The translations under genes and the position numbers were made by a program. The notes under the pieces were generated by a model. It saw only the letters and a program-made list of their open reading frames with translations, had not been told where the DNA came from and made no database searches. A stretch of 64,000 bases of DNA from CAZRIZ01 sp050950465 (GTDB taxonomy: Bacteria; Patescibacteriota; Saccharimonadia; Saccharimonadales; Saccharimonadaceae), in contig JBMNHQ010000002.1 of assembly GCA_050950465.1 (NCBI GenBank), positions 248,001 to 312,000 of the forward strand. The letters run 5' to 3'. Shown one piece after another: positions 16,136-23,886 of this stretch (position 1 is its first letter; each line of letters starts with the position of its first letter).

Positions 16136-16522
16136 CTAGGTTTTAGAGGCCGCTTTCTTTTGAGCGCCACCAACAGCAATCGCTTTGCCCTTACGAGTTC
16201 GTGCATTCGTTCGGGTGCGTTGGCCGCGTACCGGCAGCCCAGCGTTGTGTCGAAGGCCACGATAGCTCTTGATATCCTTTAATCGTTTAATATTGTTTCC
16301 TACCAAGCGCTGTAAATCACCTTCGACGGTATAATCTTTGTCGATAATATCGCGAATACGTTGTTCTTCAGCCTCGGTGAGATCTTTCACCCGAGTGGTC
16401 GGCTTAACCTTAGCCGCCGCAAGGATGGTAGTAGCAGATTTTGGACCGATTCCGTAAATATATTGAAGAGCGGTATGGACCTGCTTGTCTGTAGGGATCG
16501 TAACCCCCGCAATTCTAGCCAT
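16136..16522 (-). CDS. rpsM: 30S ribosomal protein S13
   Basis: 128 residues. It begins [16 protein letters not shown], carries the helix-two-turns-helix [11 protein letters not shown] and ends with the basic tail [15 protein letters not shown] that reaches toward P-site tRNA. Usual length. It follows rpmJ by 2 nt. Confidence 0.98.
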   Translation of the reverse strand: MARIAGVTIPTDKQVHTALQYIYGIGPKSATTILAAAKVKPTTRVKDLTEAEEQRIRDIIDKDYTVEGDLQRLVGNNIKRLKDIKSYRGLRHNAGLPVRGQRTRTNARTRKGKAIAVGGAQKKAASKT

Positions 16523-16524
16523 GC

Positions 16525-16668
16525 TTAACCCTGCCTTTGCTTATTCTTAGGTTTTTTCTTATTAATGACATATACCCGAGCGATTTTGGAGCCGTCTTTG
16601 CGGCGACCAACACGTCGGACAATCTTGTCATCGGGACTGATTTTTTTAACACTCGCACGAACTTTCAT
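16525..16668 (-). CDS. rpmJ: 50S ribosomal protein L36, cysteine-free and elongated
   Basis: 47 residues, read directly from the minus strand. It starts [20 protein letters not shown] and ends [10 protein letters not shown], matching L36 at both ends ([10 protein letters not shown]..., KQRQG). The canonical C-x2-C...C...H zinc site is replaced by SPDDK and an insertion [10 protein letters not shown]. This is a C-minus L36 about 10 residues longer than the usual 37-38. It sits between infA and rpsM, the standard place. Confidence 0.93.
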   Translation of the reverse strand: MKVRASVKKISPDDKIVRRVGRRKDGSKIARVYVINKKKPKNKQRQG

Positions 16669-16702
16669 TGAGCGTTTACTCCTTTGTCCATTAAGGTTGT
16701 TA

Positions 16703-16927
16703 TTAATCTTTTAGGCGGAAGCTGATTCTACCCTTTTCGAGATCATAAGGGCTCAACTCTACTTCTACCCGGTCGCCCGGCACTAATCGGATATAATGTT
16801 TACGCATCCGACCAGATATATGGGCGAGAATTTGATGGCCATTTTCTAACTCAACTCTAAATTGAGCGCTAGGGAGCGCTTCGGTGACCTTGCCGGTCAA
16901 TTTAATCACGTCCTTCTGTTTGGCCAT
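16703..16927 (-). CDS. infA: translation initiation factor IF-1
   Basis: 74 residues, one S1/OB-fold domain. The family blocks [39 protein letters not shown] and [18 protein letters not shown] are all present. It binds the 30S A site during initiation. It is preceded by a TTTACT-17-TATAAT promoter in the gap after the sortase gene, so infA-rpmJ-rpsM-rpsK-rpsD-rpoA-rplQ-rplM-rpsI can be transcribed independently of secY. Confidence 0.98.
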   Translation of the reverse strand: MAKQKDVIKLTGKVTEALPSAQFRVELENGHQILAHISGRMRKHYIRLVPGDRVEVELSPYDLEKGRISFRLKD

Positions 16928-16942
16928 AAATTACAAAGATGC

Positions 16943-16971
16943 ATTATACCTGATTGTCTCTGGAAAGTAAA
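16943..16971 (-). promoter_or_regulatory. promoter of infA and the alpha-type operon
   Basis: Minus strand TTTACT (16971-16966), 17-nt spacer, TATAAT (16948-16943), 15 nt before the infA ATG. Confidence 0.7.
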
Positions 16972-16980
16972 GAGGTAAAA

Positions 16981-17700
16981 TTAATCAATCTTGGTAGCCT
17001 TTACAACAACTCGGTCGGTATAAGTGCGCTGGGCTTGCACCCATCGGCCAGTGCAAGAAATAATAGCTATAGTTTCTTGTTGATTAATAGGTGTTAAAAC
17101 TTGCTGCATTTTATCTGAAGTAAAATTTTCTAGTGGCTCAGTATAATTTTCGACGACTGAATATTTTGAGATAAGCCCATCGCCACGCTCGACTTCGATA
17201 ACCGCGCCGAGTGATAATTTTGGTAATCGCTTAAAAATACCGTCTTTGGTTGGTCCACCATTATGTCCATCCAGAAAAATTACTTTTTTAGTCTGCTCCT
17301 GTTTGCCGCTCTGATTAAACCAAGCAGCGTCGTAAATATTAACTGGTGTGCCGATACGGCCCTCTTTATCTAGCCCAACTGATAAAATACGCGCTTGGTT
17401 GACACCTAGTTGACTAATAGTTAGATAGCGTGGGTGATCAGCCGGAACAGTATGGGTTCTAATTTGCTCTTCAGCTATTTCTTCTTCTACTACCTCAACA
17501 TCGTCGGGTATAAAAGAAACATTAATTGGTACATTTATATCGACGATTTTTTCGCCAGTATAGTACCAGTAAATATACACACCTAGTAAAAACAGCCCAG
17601 CCAGAATTAAAAGCGACGCAATGAGTTGCAAAAGTCGTTTTTTACTTTTGGCTTTTTTTGTCCGACTTTTTAGACTCAAACTCATTTTCGTCAAAATCAT
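16981..17700 (-). CDS. sortase family transpeptidase
   Basis: Up to 239 residues; the ATG at 17685 is an alternative start. A basic N terminus is followed by a membrane helix (about 22-46) and an external sortase fold. Catalytic residues are visible: His in FLDGHNGG, Cys in IAIISCTGRW and Arg in RTYTDRVVV. It resembles class E/F enzymes of high-GC Gram-positives more than SrtA. It would attach surface proteins to the wall or process them; no LPxTG-type substrate is seen nearby. It overlaps the end of secY by 59 nt (or 44), so it sits inside the spc operon, unusual for a sortase. Confidence 0.85.
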   Translation of the reverse strand: MILTKMSLSLKSRTKKAKSKKRLLQLIASLLILAGLFLLGVYIYWYYTGEKIVDINVPINVSFIPDDVEVVEEEIAEEQIRTHTVPADHPRYLTISQLGVNQARILSVGLDKEGRIGTPVNIYDAAWFNQSGKQEQTKKVIFLDGHNGGPTKDGIFKRLPKLSLGAVIEVERGDGLISKYSVVENYTEPLENFTSDKMQQVLTPINQQETIAIISCTGRWVQAQRTYTDRVVVKATKID

Positions 17701-19105
17701 AATCGTCGTAAGTGATCATTAAAGCGCGAGAGCTAATCTGGCGAAGGTTTTCTAGAGCAACCGTCACAACAATCAAGGCTCCAGTTCCGCCAATTGCCAT
17801 ATTCATGTTTGAAACGCCAAATAATAGATATAACAAGACCTCAATCACAAAGGGTGTTATGGCGATTAGTCCGAGTGAAAATGAGCCAAAAAGTGTTAAG
17901 CGACTAACGATACCAGCGAGGTATTTTTCAGTTTTTATCCCAGGTCGAACGCCAGCGACGAAGCCACCTTGTTTCTGGAGATTTTCAGAAATTTCTTTGG
18001 CATTAAAGACAATGCTAGTGTAGAAATAGGTGAACATAACTATTAGTAGGAAGTATAGAACTGGATAAATCCAAGCTTGCCAATCACCCGACGTCAAAGT
18101 TTGAGCGGTCGGGGTTTGAAACCAATTTGTTAAATTAGTAGCTAGTCCACTCCACTTTTCGCCACCAAAAGTGCGTAATAGCTGAGCGATAAATGACGGA
18201 ATTGATAAGAAGGCAACAGCAAAGATAACTGGTATAACACCTGCTGCGATTAACTTAATTGGTAGAAGTGAACGAATGCCGCCATAGCTTGAATTGCCAT
18301 GGACGCGCTTTGCATAATTAATATTTATCAAGCGCTGTGCTTCATTAATCTTAACTAGCAGATAGATAATTACAATAATGAGAGATAGTAATATTAATAA
18401 TATTGATAGTGCTACTGGATTGACTGGTAGTGTAAACCAGCCAAAAACGTTTAGTGCGCCAGCTGATGTGTCAAAAAGCGAAGCAGTAATACTACCGATA
18501 GCAGCAGGCATTTGGGCTACAATACCGATAAAGATGATGGTTGAGGTGCCGTTGCCGATACCCTGCTCAGTAGCTAGTTCACCTAGCCACATTAACAGAA
18601 TTGAACCAACAGTCATCGATAGCACTGCTATCACCCACTGCTGAGCTGTCATCGGTGTTAATGTGGTGCTGGCGCCTGCTAAAACAGTTTGGCGTAAAAT
18701 AGCGATATAGGCTACCGATTGAATAATTGCCAATGGCACAGCTAACATACGTGTCCATTGGTTGATTTTACGCTGTCCAGTCTCACCGTCTTTAGACAAT
18801 TCCTCTAGTGACGGGATAATTTTTGATAAAAGCTGAGAGATAATAGAGGCGGTAATATAAGGGCTAATGCCAACCATGACAATAGAAAATGATGTCAGTC
18901 CACCACCTGTGAGTAAGTTTAGAAAACCACCCAAGTCAGTACTGTTAATTGCGCTTTTAACCAGTTCGTGAAAATCAGCCGGTCCGGCCAGTGGTACTGG
19001 TACGTGTGCTAAGAAGCGGTAAATTGCAATAATACCCAGTACAGTAAAGACGCGACGTCGCATGTCTTTGTTTTTCAGAGATTTAAAAATATTTTTCCAG
19101 TTCAT
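17642..19105 (-). CDS. secY: protein translocase subunit SecY
   Basis: 487 residues with about ten membrane helices. Family blocks include IIAIYRFLAHVPVPL, GISPYITASIISQLL (plug region), ININYAKRVHGNSSYGG, then SLLPIKLIAAGVIPVIFA and GVRPGIKTEKYL. It forms the SecYEG channel for export of the many signal- or anchor-bearing proteins in this genome. Upstream, rplO is separated by an inserted gene and two hairpins, and secY has its own extended -10. The usual adk and map genes do not follow; a sortase gene does. Confidence 0.97.
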   Translation of the reverse strand: MNWKNIFKSLKNKDMRRRVFTVLGIIAIYRFLAHVPVPLAGPADFHELVKSAINSTDLGGFLNLLTGGGLTSFSIVMVGISPYITASIISQLLSKIIPSLEELSKDGETGQRKINQWTRMLAVPLAIIQSVAYIAILRQTVLAGASTTLTPMTAQQWVIAVLSMTVGSILLMWLGELATEQGIGNGTSTIIFIGIVAQMPAAIGSITASLFDTSAGALNVFGWFTLPVNPVALSILLILLSLIIVIIYLLVKINEAQRLININYAKRVHGNSSYGGIRSLLPIKLIAAGVIPVIFAVAFLSIPSFIAQLLRTFGGEKWSGLATNLTNWFQTPTAQTLTSGDWQAWIYPVLYFLLIVMFTYFYTSIVFNAKEISENLQKQGGFVAGVRPGIKTEKYLAGIVSRLTLFGSFSLGLIAITPFVIEVLLYLLFGVSNMNMAIGGTGALIVVTVALENLRQISSRALMITYDDYDFDENEFESKKSDKKSQK

Positions 19106-19140
19106 TTAGTCTTTCCTGCCCAGTAATAATAACTCGTACT

Positions 19141-19149
19141 ATTTTATCA
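19141..19149 (-). promoter_or_regulatory. extended -10 promoter of secY
   Basis: TGATAAAAT on the minus strand, with TTTCAT 17 nt further upstream, about 36 nt before the secY ATG. Confidence 0.55.
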
Positions 19150-19183
19150 TAAAGCGGCAAGATATGAAACAATAAAAGAAAAC

Positions 19184-19205
19184 CCGCCCCGATTCGTTGG
19201 GGCGG
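19184..19205 (-). terminator. terminator of the 19213-19779 gene
   Basis: Stem CCGCCCC/GGGGCGG with an 8-nt loop, followed on the minus strand by GTTTTCTTTTATT. Confidence 0.85.
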
Positions 19206-19212
19206 TTGATGG

Positions 19213-19779
19213 CTATTGTCCCTGCCATTTTTCGAATTGTTCTTGCGTTAAGGTTATAACACAAGATTCCAATTCTCTTTTAGATAAATTCAGATTGCGA
19301 AGATCTTCATTTTCTGTGAGAGGAAAGTACAGTTTGATGCTTGATGTAATGGAGTCAACCTTTACTTGCTCACTTGGTATAGTGACTTTCTGTGTCCCCC
19401 AGGTGTCCCAGAAGATAGTTAGGTTGATGCTATTTGCGTCCTCGGCTTTTTCGATAAGACAGTAGCTCTCGTTAGTGTTTACGTCACTGAGGTTGTCGCT
19501 ATCGATATAGTAGGCATTTAGGCTTGTCATAATGTTCTTTGGATATGACGACACCTTTGGTCTTCTGGTGTGTATTGAAAAACGACAACTTCCCTCAAGT
19601 GTGGTGGCACATACCGCTATTGCGATTAATGTCACCGTAAACACGATTGCGAATCCGATACTCTTTTTTGGTTTGCGACGAGTTACAAAGAGAATTGCTC
19701 CTACTACAAGCAGCATTATGGGAATAATGATTAGCCATGCGCTTCTTCCAACGTAGCCTTCAAAGTAAAAATGTTCCAT
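19213..19779 (-). CDS. hypothetical membrane protein inserted between rplO and secY
   Basis: 188 residues. Two membrane helices (about 14-33 and 41-60, IIPIMLLVVGAILFV and FAIVFTVTLIAIAVCA) are followed by an external domain of about 125 residues with four or five Cys and no recognised motif. AAGGAGGG lies 9 nt before the ATG. It has its own promoter (TTGACT-17-TATAAT) and terminator, so it is a self-contained insertion in the spc operon. Function unknown. Confidence 0.75.
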   Translation of the reverse strand: MEHFYFEGYVGRSAWLIIIPIMLLVVGAILFVTRRKPKKSIGFAIVFTVTLIAIAVCATTLEGSCRFSIHTRRPKVSSYPKNIMTSLNAYYIDSDNLSDVNTNESYCLIEKAEDANSINLTIFWDTWGTQKVTIPSEQVKVDSITSSIKLYFPLTENEDLRNLNLSKRELESCVITLTQEQFEKWQGQ

Positions 19780-19823
19780 CTATACACCCTCCTTCGATGT
19801 AATTATTATATAGACATAATTAA

Positions 19824-19852
19824 ATTATACCACAAGCTTGATGAAAAGTCAA
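19824..19852 (-). promoter_or_regulatory. promoter of the 19213-19779 gene
   Basis: Minus strand TTGACT (19852-19847), 17-nt spacer, TATAAT (19829-19824). The -35 starts only 9 bp beyond the rplO terminator. Confidence 0.8.
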
Positions 19853-19860
19853 CAATAAAA

Positions 19861-19890
19861 GAAACCCCTGCCGAGGTTTGCGGGGGTTTC
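19861..19890 (-). terminator. terminator of rplF-rplR-rpsE-rplO
   Basis: Stem GAAACCCC(C)/GGGGTTTC with a 14-nt loop, followed on the minus strand by TTTTATTGTTG. It ends the spc fragment 15 nt after rplO. Confidence 0.85.
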
Positions 19891-19904
19891 TGTAGTCTTT
19901 GTGG

Positions 19905-20381
19905 CTACTTGGTTTCTCTTTTTTCTTCTCTAGCCTTGCGCATAGGGGTGTCAACGATTTCGACGCCGCCGCCAGCTTTTTTAATTGCCTCAGCGCTACT
20001 AGCCGATACGGCTTGAACCTTCAGCTGAACTGGTACAGTAATCTCACCGCGCGAAATAACTTTAGTCTTAGCGTATGGGGTTTTGATGTAGCCCTGCTCA
20101 AACAGGAAAAAGTTGTCGACGGTTTTATTGGCAAAAGCATTTAAGTTGTCGAGATAAACTATTTGGGCTTTTTTAGCTTTTGATTTAAAGCCTTTCAATT
20201 TAGGAATTGAAGTTACAAGTGAACGTGAACCGCCCTGAAAGATTGGTGACTTTTTGCGGCCAGAGCGAGCACCTTGTCCTTTAGTACCACGACCAGCAGT
20301 TTTACCATGTCCAGACGAGATGCCCCGACCAACACGCTTAGGGGCACGATTGGCGGTCTTGTCTAACTCATGATATTTCAT
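19905..20381 (-). CDS. rplO: 50S ribosomal protein L15
   Basis: 158 residues. N-terminal KRVGRGISSGHGKTAGRGTKGQ is the unmistakable Gly/Arg-rich loop of L15, followed by QGGSRSLVTSIPKLKGF and the C-terminal KVQAVSASSAEAIKKAGG. It overlaps rpsE by 4 nt. No rpmD (L30) lies between rpsE and rplO. Confidence 0.97.
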   Translation of the reverse strand: MKYHELDKTANRAPKRVGRGISSGHGKTAGRGTKGQGARSGRKKSPIFQGGSRSLVTSIPKLKGFKSKAKKAQIVYLDNLNAFANKTVDNFFLFEQGYIKTPYAKTKVISRGEITVPVQLKVQAVSASSAEAIKKAGGGVEIVDTPMRKAREEKRETK

Positions 20382-21037
20382 GATTTCTTCTCCTCTTTCT
20401 TGGTTGTTTTGGTTGCTTTAGTCGGTTTAGTCTCTTTGATTTTTTTAGCATCTCCAGTCTCAACCTTTTTATGTCGATTAGTGTGCCATTTGTCTTTTGG
20501 TAATACTTGGCTTAAGGCTTCAATAGTTGCGTAAGCAATATTAACTTTATTTGATGAGCCAAGTGATTTGGTAATTAAATTACGAATACCTGTTAGGCCA
20601 ATAATCGAACGAATTGTGCCACCAGCGATAACACCAGTACCAGGAGCGGCTGGCTTCAGGAGAACTTGTGCGCCAGTTGATTTAACTTCAATTTCGTGAG
20701 GAATAGTTTCATTATCAATTGCGATGGTGATCATGTTCTTCTTAGCGACGTCGGTGGCTTTGGCAACGGCTAGCTGAACGTCAGCACCCTTAGCTACACC
20801 TACACCAACGCGATTTTTGCGATCGCCAACTGCCACTAAGGCTTTAAAGCGAAAGCGTCGGCCACCCTTAACAACGCGAGCTACGCGATCAATTGAAATA
20901 ACAATATCTTCAAATTGTTTTGGTTGAGATTTGTCAAAACCGCGTCGACCGCCGCGACCACGTCGAGGACGCATTTGGCGTCGGGAGTCACTAGTTTTAG
21001 CGTCGGTTTTTGGCGCTATTTTTTTCTTCGGTTCCAT
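20378..21037 (-). CDS. rpsE: 30S ribosomal protein S5
   Basis: 219 residues, longer than E. coli S5 (167). The extra length is a Lys/Arg/Gly-rich N-terminal tail (RPRRGRGGRRGF) and a Lys/Thr-rich C-terminal tail. The core is standard: DIVISIDRVARVVKGGRRFR, GVGVAKGADVQLAV and APGTGVIAGGTIRSI. It overlaps rplR and rplO. Confidence 0.97.
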   Translation of the reverse strand: MEPKKKIAPKTDAKTSDSRRQMRPRRGRGGRRGFDKSQPKQFEDIVISIDRVARVVKGGRRFRFKALVAVGDRKNRVGVGVAKGADVQLAVAKATDVAKKNMITIAIDNETIPHEIEVKSTGAQVLLKPAAPGTGVIAGGTIRSIIGLTGIRNLITKSLGSSNKVNIAYATIEALSQVLPKDKWHTNRHKKVETGDAKKIKETKPTKATKTTKKEEKKS

Positions 21038-21387
21038 TAGAATATTAATCCTTCCTCTCGAGCTGCTTCGGCTAGAGCTTTAATTCGACCAGTGTATTTT
21101 TTACCGCTACGATCAAGAGTTACTTTAGTAATCTTGGCTTTTTTAGCCTTTTTGGCAATATCGACGCCGACTTTTTTGGCGATTTCTGTCATATTGCCAG
21201 TATACTTTTGCCCAACGCTAGTAGCGGCGACTAAAGTCTTGCCGTCTTCGTCGTTGATAATCTGGGCTGATACATGATTGTTTGAAATGAATATCGACAA
21301 GCGCGGTTGTTTAGCAGTACCTTTAACAATCGCACGGATGCGACGTTTGCGAATTGCCCTATTCTGTAATTTATTAATCTCCGGCAC
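21037..21387 (-). CDS. rplR: 50S ribosomal protein L18
   Basis: About 116 residues if translation begins at the GTG at 21387. An open frame continues further upstream inside rplF but no L18 has such an extension. The core reads RKRRIRAIVKGTAKQPRLS (5S rRNA-binding start of L18), FISNNHVSAQIINDEDGKTL and ALAEAAREEGLIF. The start is uncertain. GTG at 21387 gives a 14-nt overlap with rplF. An ATT at 21378, which would give MNKLQNRAIRKR, lies across the rplF stop. Confidence 0.93.
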   Translation of the reverse strand: MPEINKLQNRAIRKRRIRAIVKGTAKQPRLSIFISNNHVSAQIINDEDGKTLVAATSVGQKYTGNMTEIAKKVGVDIAKKAKKAKITKVTLDRSGKKYTGRIKALAEAAREEGLIF

Positions 21388-21922
21388 TTTGTTTACCAGC
21401 CTTTCCAGCTTTGCGCAGAATCTGCTCATCGCTATAACGAATACCTTTACCTTTGTATGGTTCAGGTTTTCTGAAAGCTCTAATTTCAGCTGCCACCTGA
21501 CCAACTTGTTGTTTATCAACGCCACTGACGGTTATATTCATCTTATCGACTTTTAGGTCAATGCCAGTTGGCGCTTGATATTTAATTGGGTGGGAAAAAC
21601 CAAGAGCTAACTCTAGATTTTGTCCCCCACCACTAACTCGAAAGCCAACACCTTCGACAATCAGCTCTTTACTGAAGCCGTTGGTGACGCCTTCGACTGC
21701 GTTTTTAATTAAGGTGCGCATCAGACCGTGCGCTGCCTTTACCTCATCGGTATCATTGGCGCGCGAAACTTGAACCTTATTATCCTTAACCTCAATTTCG
21801 AGATTGTCAGATAATGGTACTATGTTTTCACCCTTTGGTCCTGATACTTTGACTGCATCAGAATCGACCGTGATTGTCACGCCATTTGGGATATCGATTG
21901 GTAGTTTTCCGATTCGACTCAT
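21374..21922 (-). CDS. rplF: 50S ribosomal protein L6
   Basis: 182 residues, usual length. It begins MSRIGKLPIDIPNGV. Two related alpha/beta subdomains follow, with the C-terminal signature PEPYKGKGIRYSDE near the end (the conserved EPYKGKGI block). It starts a new transcription unit after the inserted EF-Tu-like gene, with a TTGAAA-16-TAGAAT promoter and a leader of about 110 nt. Confidence 0.97.
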   Translation of the reverse strand: MSRIGKLPIDIPNGVTITVDSDAVKVSGPKGENIVPLSDNLEIEVKDNKVQVSRANDTDEVKAAHGLMRTLIKNAVEGVTNGFSKELIVEGVGFRVSGGGQNLELALGFSHPIKYQAPTGIDLKVDKMNITVSGVDKQQVGQVAAEIRAFRKPEPYKGKGIRYSDEQILRKAGKAGKQSAGD

Positions 21923-22033
21923 CTTTACCTTTCATTATAAGAGTGAGATTGTTTGTTTTTGGTGCTGTCGCTAGACTCAAATCTGAACCTAGCGAGGCGC
22001 AAAATCTCCCAATTTCACTCGCATTTAATAATA
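21923..22033 (-). promoter_or_regulatory. structured 5' leader of rplF
   Basis: About 110 nt between the predicted start and the SD. It contains a TCGCTAG/CTAGCGA hairpin. Outside this, GAGTGA and GAGATT segments near the 5' end can pair with AATCTCACTC near the 3' end. This could be a ribosomal-protein autoregulatory leader; no known leader class is recognised. Confidence 0.4.
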
Positions 22034-22040
22034 CTTTATA

Positions 22041-22068
22041 ATTCTAGCAGAAAATATAGTTTTTTCAA
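22041..22068 (-). promoter_or_regulatory. promoter of rplF-rplR-rpsE-rplO
   Basis: Minus strand TTGAAA (22068-22063), 16-nt spacer, TAGAAT (22046-22041). Confidence 0.55.
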
Positions 22069-22125
22069 GAGGTGAGAATGTTAGATTTACAGATTGGAGT
22101 TGCTAGGTAAAAATAAATCGACAAT

Positions 22126-23088
22126 TTAAGATGAGTAGTCTGGGTCTGGGCAATCTGGGGCTCCAGTTATAACTCCAATGCCGACTACTGTGGCTGGTGT
22201 GCCAACAACAATTTCAAACTTTTGTCCATTAACTAGTGGTGGTAATTCTGTACTGTCCGAACCAAACAGATTGACTTCACCTTCAACTACTTGTCCAGGT
22301 CGGATAACTAAAGACGAACCAGAAAGTATAGCCATTTCTCCAGGCTCATTGCTTAGAGTTGGGTAGCGCAACGGCATCAATTGGTTAGTTGTGCGATTAA
22401 TTTCGTTAATCAACGAATTGCCTTCAGCTTTGGTAAACAAATAGACTCTAACTACGTGACCGTTAGTTTTAGCGCATTTTGGGTTGCCGCTCCAAATGTA
22501 CCCTATGCTTTTGTCTAAAGAGCTAGAAAATGTCAGAGCTATTTCGCCTGAACCGGTATTAGCTTCGGTTAGTTCTTGGTTCGATTTGGTAATCTTTAAG
22601 ATTGGTAACTGTACTTCACCAGAATTAGATTGAATTTTAACTTGGTCACCTTTTCTTAGCGTACCGCGTAGCATTGAGCCAATCACTACAGTACCTCGTC
22701 CAGATACGACAAAACTGTCGGTTATTTTGAATGTGCTTTGGGAATAATCACGCCAGGCGCTTTCAACTGATTGGCGAGCCTTTTGTTCTGGAGTTGGTCC
22801 AGCTGGTGTGGTTGGTTTTGATGTTTCGGTCGACTTTTCTTTGGGCTTCTCTGTCGTTTCCTCTGAGCTGTCACCCTCTAGTTTCTCTGTCGTTTCCTCT
22901 GAGCTGTCACCCTCTGGCTTTTTGTCTTCCTCACTAGTAGTGGTCTTGATCTTTAGACCCTCTGGTCTAGGTTTTTGAATAGCTAGGATTGCCGTTGCGA
23001 CGATAATAATGGTTAAAACCGCTCCTACGACTATCCAAATTTTTTGCTTTTTGGTTAATTTTTTAGAGCTTTCCTTAGACTTCTCCAT
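22126..23088 (-). CDS. membrane-anchored protein with EF-Tu domain II/III-like external region, no GTPase domain
   Basis: 320 residues from the ATG at 23088 (AAGGAG 6 nt upstream; an ATG at 23094 abuts the SD). A basic N terminus and one membrane helix (17-38) are followed by a Thr/Glu/Lys-rich linker (40-105) with a tandem GDSSEETTEK repeat. Residues about 118-200 resemble EF-Tu domain II: FKITDSFVVSGRGTVVIG, then RGTLRKGDQVKI. Residues about 210-310 resemble domain III, ending NGQKFEIVVGTPATVVGIGV beside EF-Tu's [18 protein letters not shown]. No P-loop, DxPG or NKxD exists. The location between rpsH and rplF, with separate transcription, makes this an odd insertion. It probably acts outside the membrane. 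Other beta-barrel translation-factor folds are alternatives. Confidence 0.75.
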   Translation of the reverse strand: MEKSKESSKKLTKKQKIWIVVGAVLTIIIVATAILAIQKPRPEGLKIKTTTSEEDKKPEGDSSEETTEKLEGDSSEETTEKPKEKSTETSKPTTPAGPTPEQKARQSVESAWRDYSQSTFKITDSFVVSGRGTVVIGSMLRGTLRKGDQVKIQSNSGEVQLPILKITKSNQELTEANTGSGEIALTFSSSLDKSIGYIWSGNPKCAKTNGHVVRVYLFTKAEGNSLINEINRTTNQLMPLRYPTLSNEPGEMAILSGSSLVIRPGQVVEGEVNLFGSDSTELPPLVNGQKFEIVVGTPATVVGIGVITGAPDCPDPDYSS

Positions 23089-23172
23089 TACCATCTCCTT
23101 ATTAATATTAGCTAAAACCGATGTCAATTTCATAATAACTCATTTTTTTGACAATACAAGCGCAAATAAACT

Positions 23173-23209
23173 AAATCAAAACAACCCCATTGTTGGGGTG
23201 TTTTGATTT
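23173..23209 (-). terminator. terminator of the S10/spc operon after rpsH
   Basis: Long stem AAATCAAAACA plus CCCC/GGGG around a 6-nt loop. On the minus strand it follows the rpsH stop by about 15 nt and separates rpsH from the inserted gene. Confidence 0.82.
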
Positions 23210-23224
23210 TTTAAAAAGGTTTGT

Positions 23225-23608
23225 TTAGTAAACTTCCAGCAGTAGTTCACCACCCAAGCGTTTTTTCTTAGCTTCTTCACCGGTCATGACGCCTTTTGGT
23301 GTGCTGATGATAACGATGCCACGACCGTTTTTGACGCGTGGAATTTCGTCAGCAGCTGAGTACAGACGTCGACCAGGTTTGCTAAGTCGATTAATCTTAG
23401 TGATACTATCATTTAGCTTGACTATCATTTTAGCTGGCTTATCGTTACTGACTTCAAATGAGTCAATGTAGCCGCTGTCCTTTAAAGTTTGCGCGATTCG
23501 TTCTTTCATTCGGCTAGTTGGTACAGTGACTTCTGGTTGATTGACCATACCAGCATTGCGAATTCGAGTAATAAAATCAGCGATTGGGTCTGTTGATTGT
23601 AATGCCAT
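23225..23608 (-). CDS. rpsH: 30S ribosomal protein S8
   Basis: 127 residues from the ATG at 23608 (GGAG 4 nt upstream; the frame is open five codons further into rpsN). It begins MALQSTDPIADFITRIRNAG, continues with SKPGRRLYSAADEIPRVKNG and closes with GIVIISTPKGVMTGEEAKK, the S8 C-terminal signature. It is the last gene of the long rplC-rpsH unit, followed by a terminator. Confidence 0.97.
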   Translation of the reverse strand: MALQSTDPIADFITRIRNAGMVNQPEVTVPTSRMKERIAQTLKDSGYIDSFEVSNDKPAKMIVKLNDSITKINRLSKPGRRLYSAADEIPRVKNGRGIVIISTPKGVMTGEEAKKKRLGGELLLEVY

Positions 23609-23616
23609 AATTCTCC

Positions 23617-23886
23617 TTACCAACTACTCTTTGTTACGCCTGGGATTTCACCCTTTGAGGCTTTTTCTCGAAAACTGACTCGACTTAGACCAAAACGTCG
23701 CATATAGCCACGTGGTCGGCCAGTTAATGAATCGCGATTTTTCCAGCGAGTTGGGCTAGAGTTGCGGGGCAACTTAGCTAACCCCTCAGCATCGCCTAAT
23801 TCTTTTAATTCGGCGCGCTTGGCGGCATATTTTTTAATCATGCGTTGTTTTTTAGCATCGCGAGCTAAAATCGATTTCTTTGCCAT
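23617..23886 (-). CDS. rpsN: 30S ribosomal protein S14, cysteine-free form
   Basis: 89 residues. The family core [32 protein letters not shown] is partly quoted here as [15 protein letters not shown]. No zinc cysteines are present, so it is the C-minus type. It ends KSSW as in other S14 proteins. Gene order rplE-rpsN-rpsH is standard, with one-base overlap to rplE and a short overlap of open frames with rpsH. Confidence 0.96.
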   Translation of the reverse strand: MAKKSILARDAKKQRMIKKYAAKRAELKELGDAEGLAKLPRNSSPTRWKNRDSLTGRPRGYMRRFGLSRVSFREKASKGEIPGVTKSSW

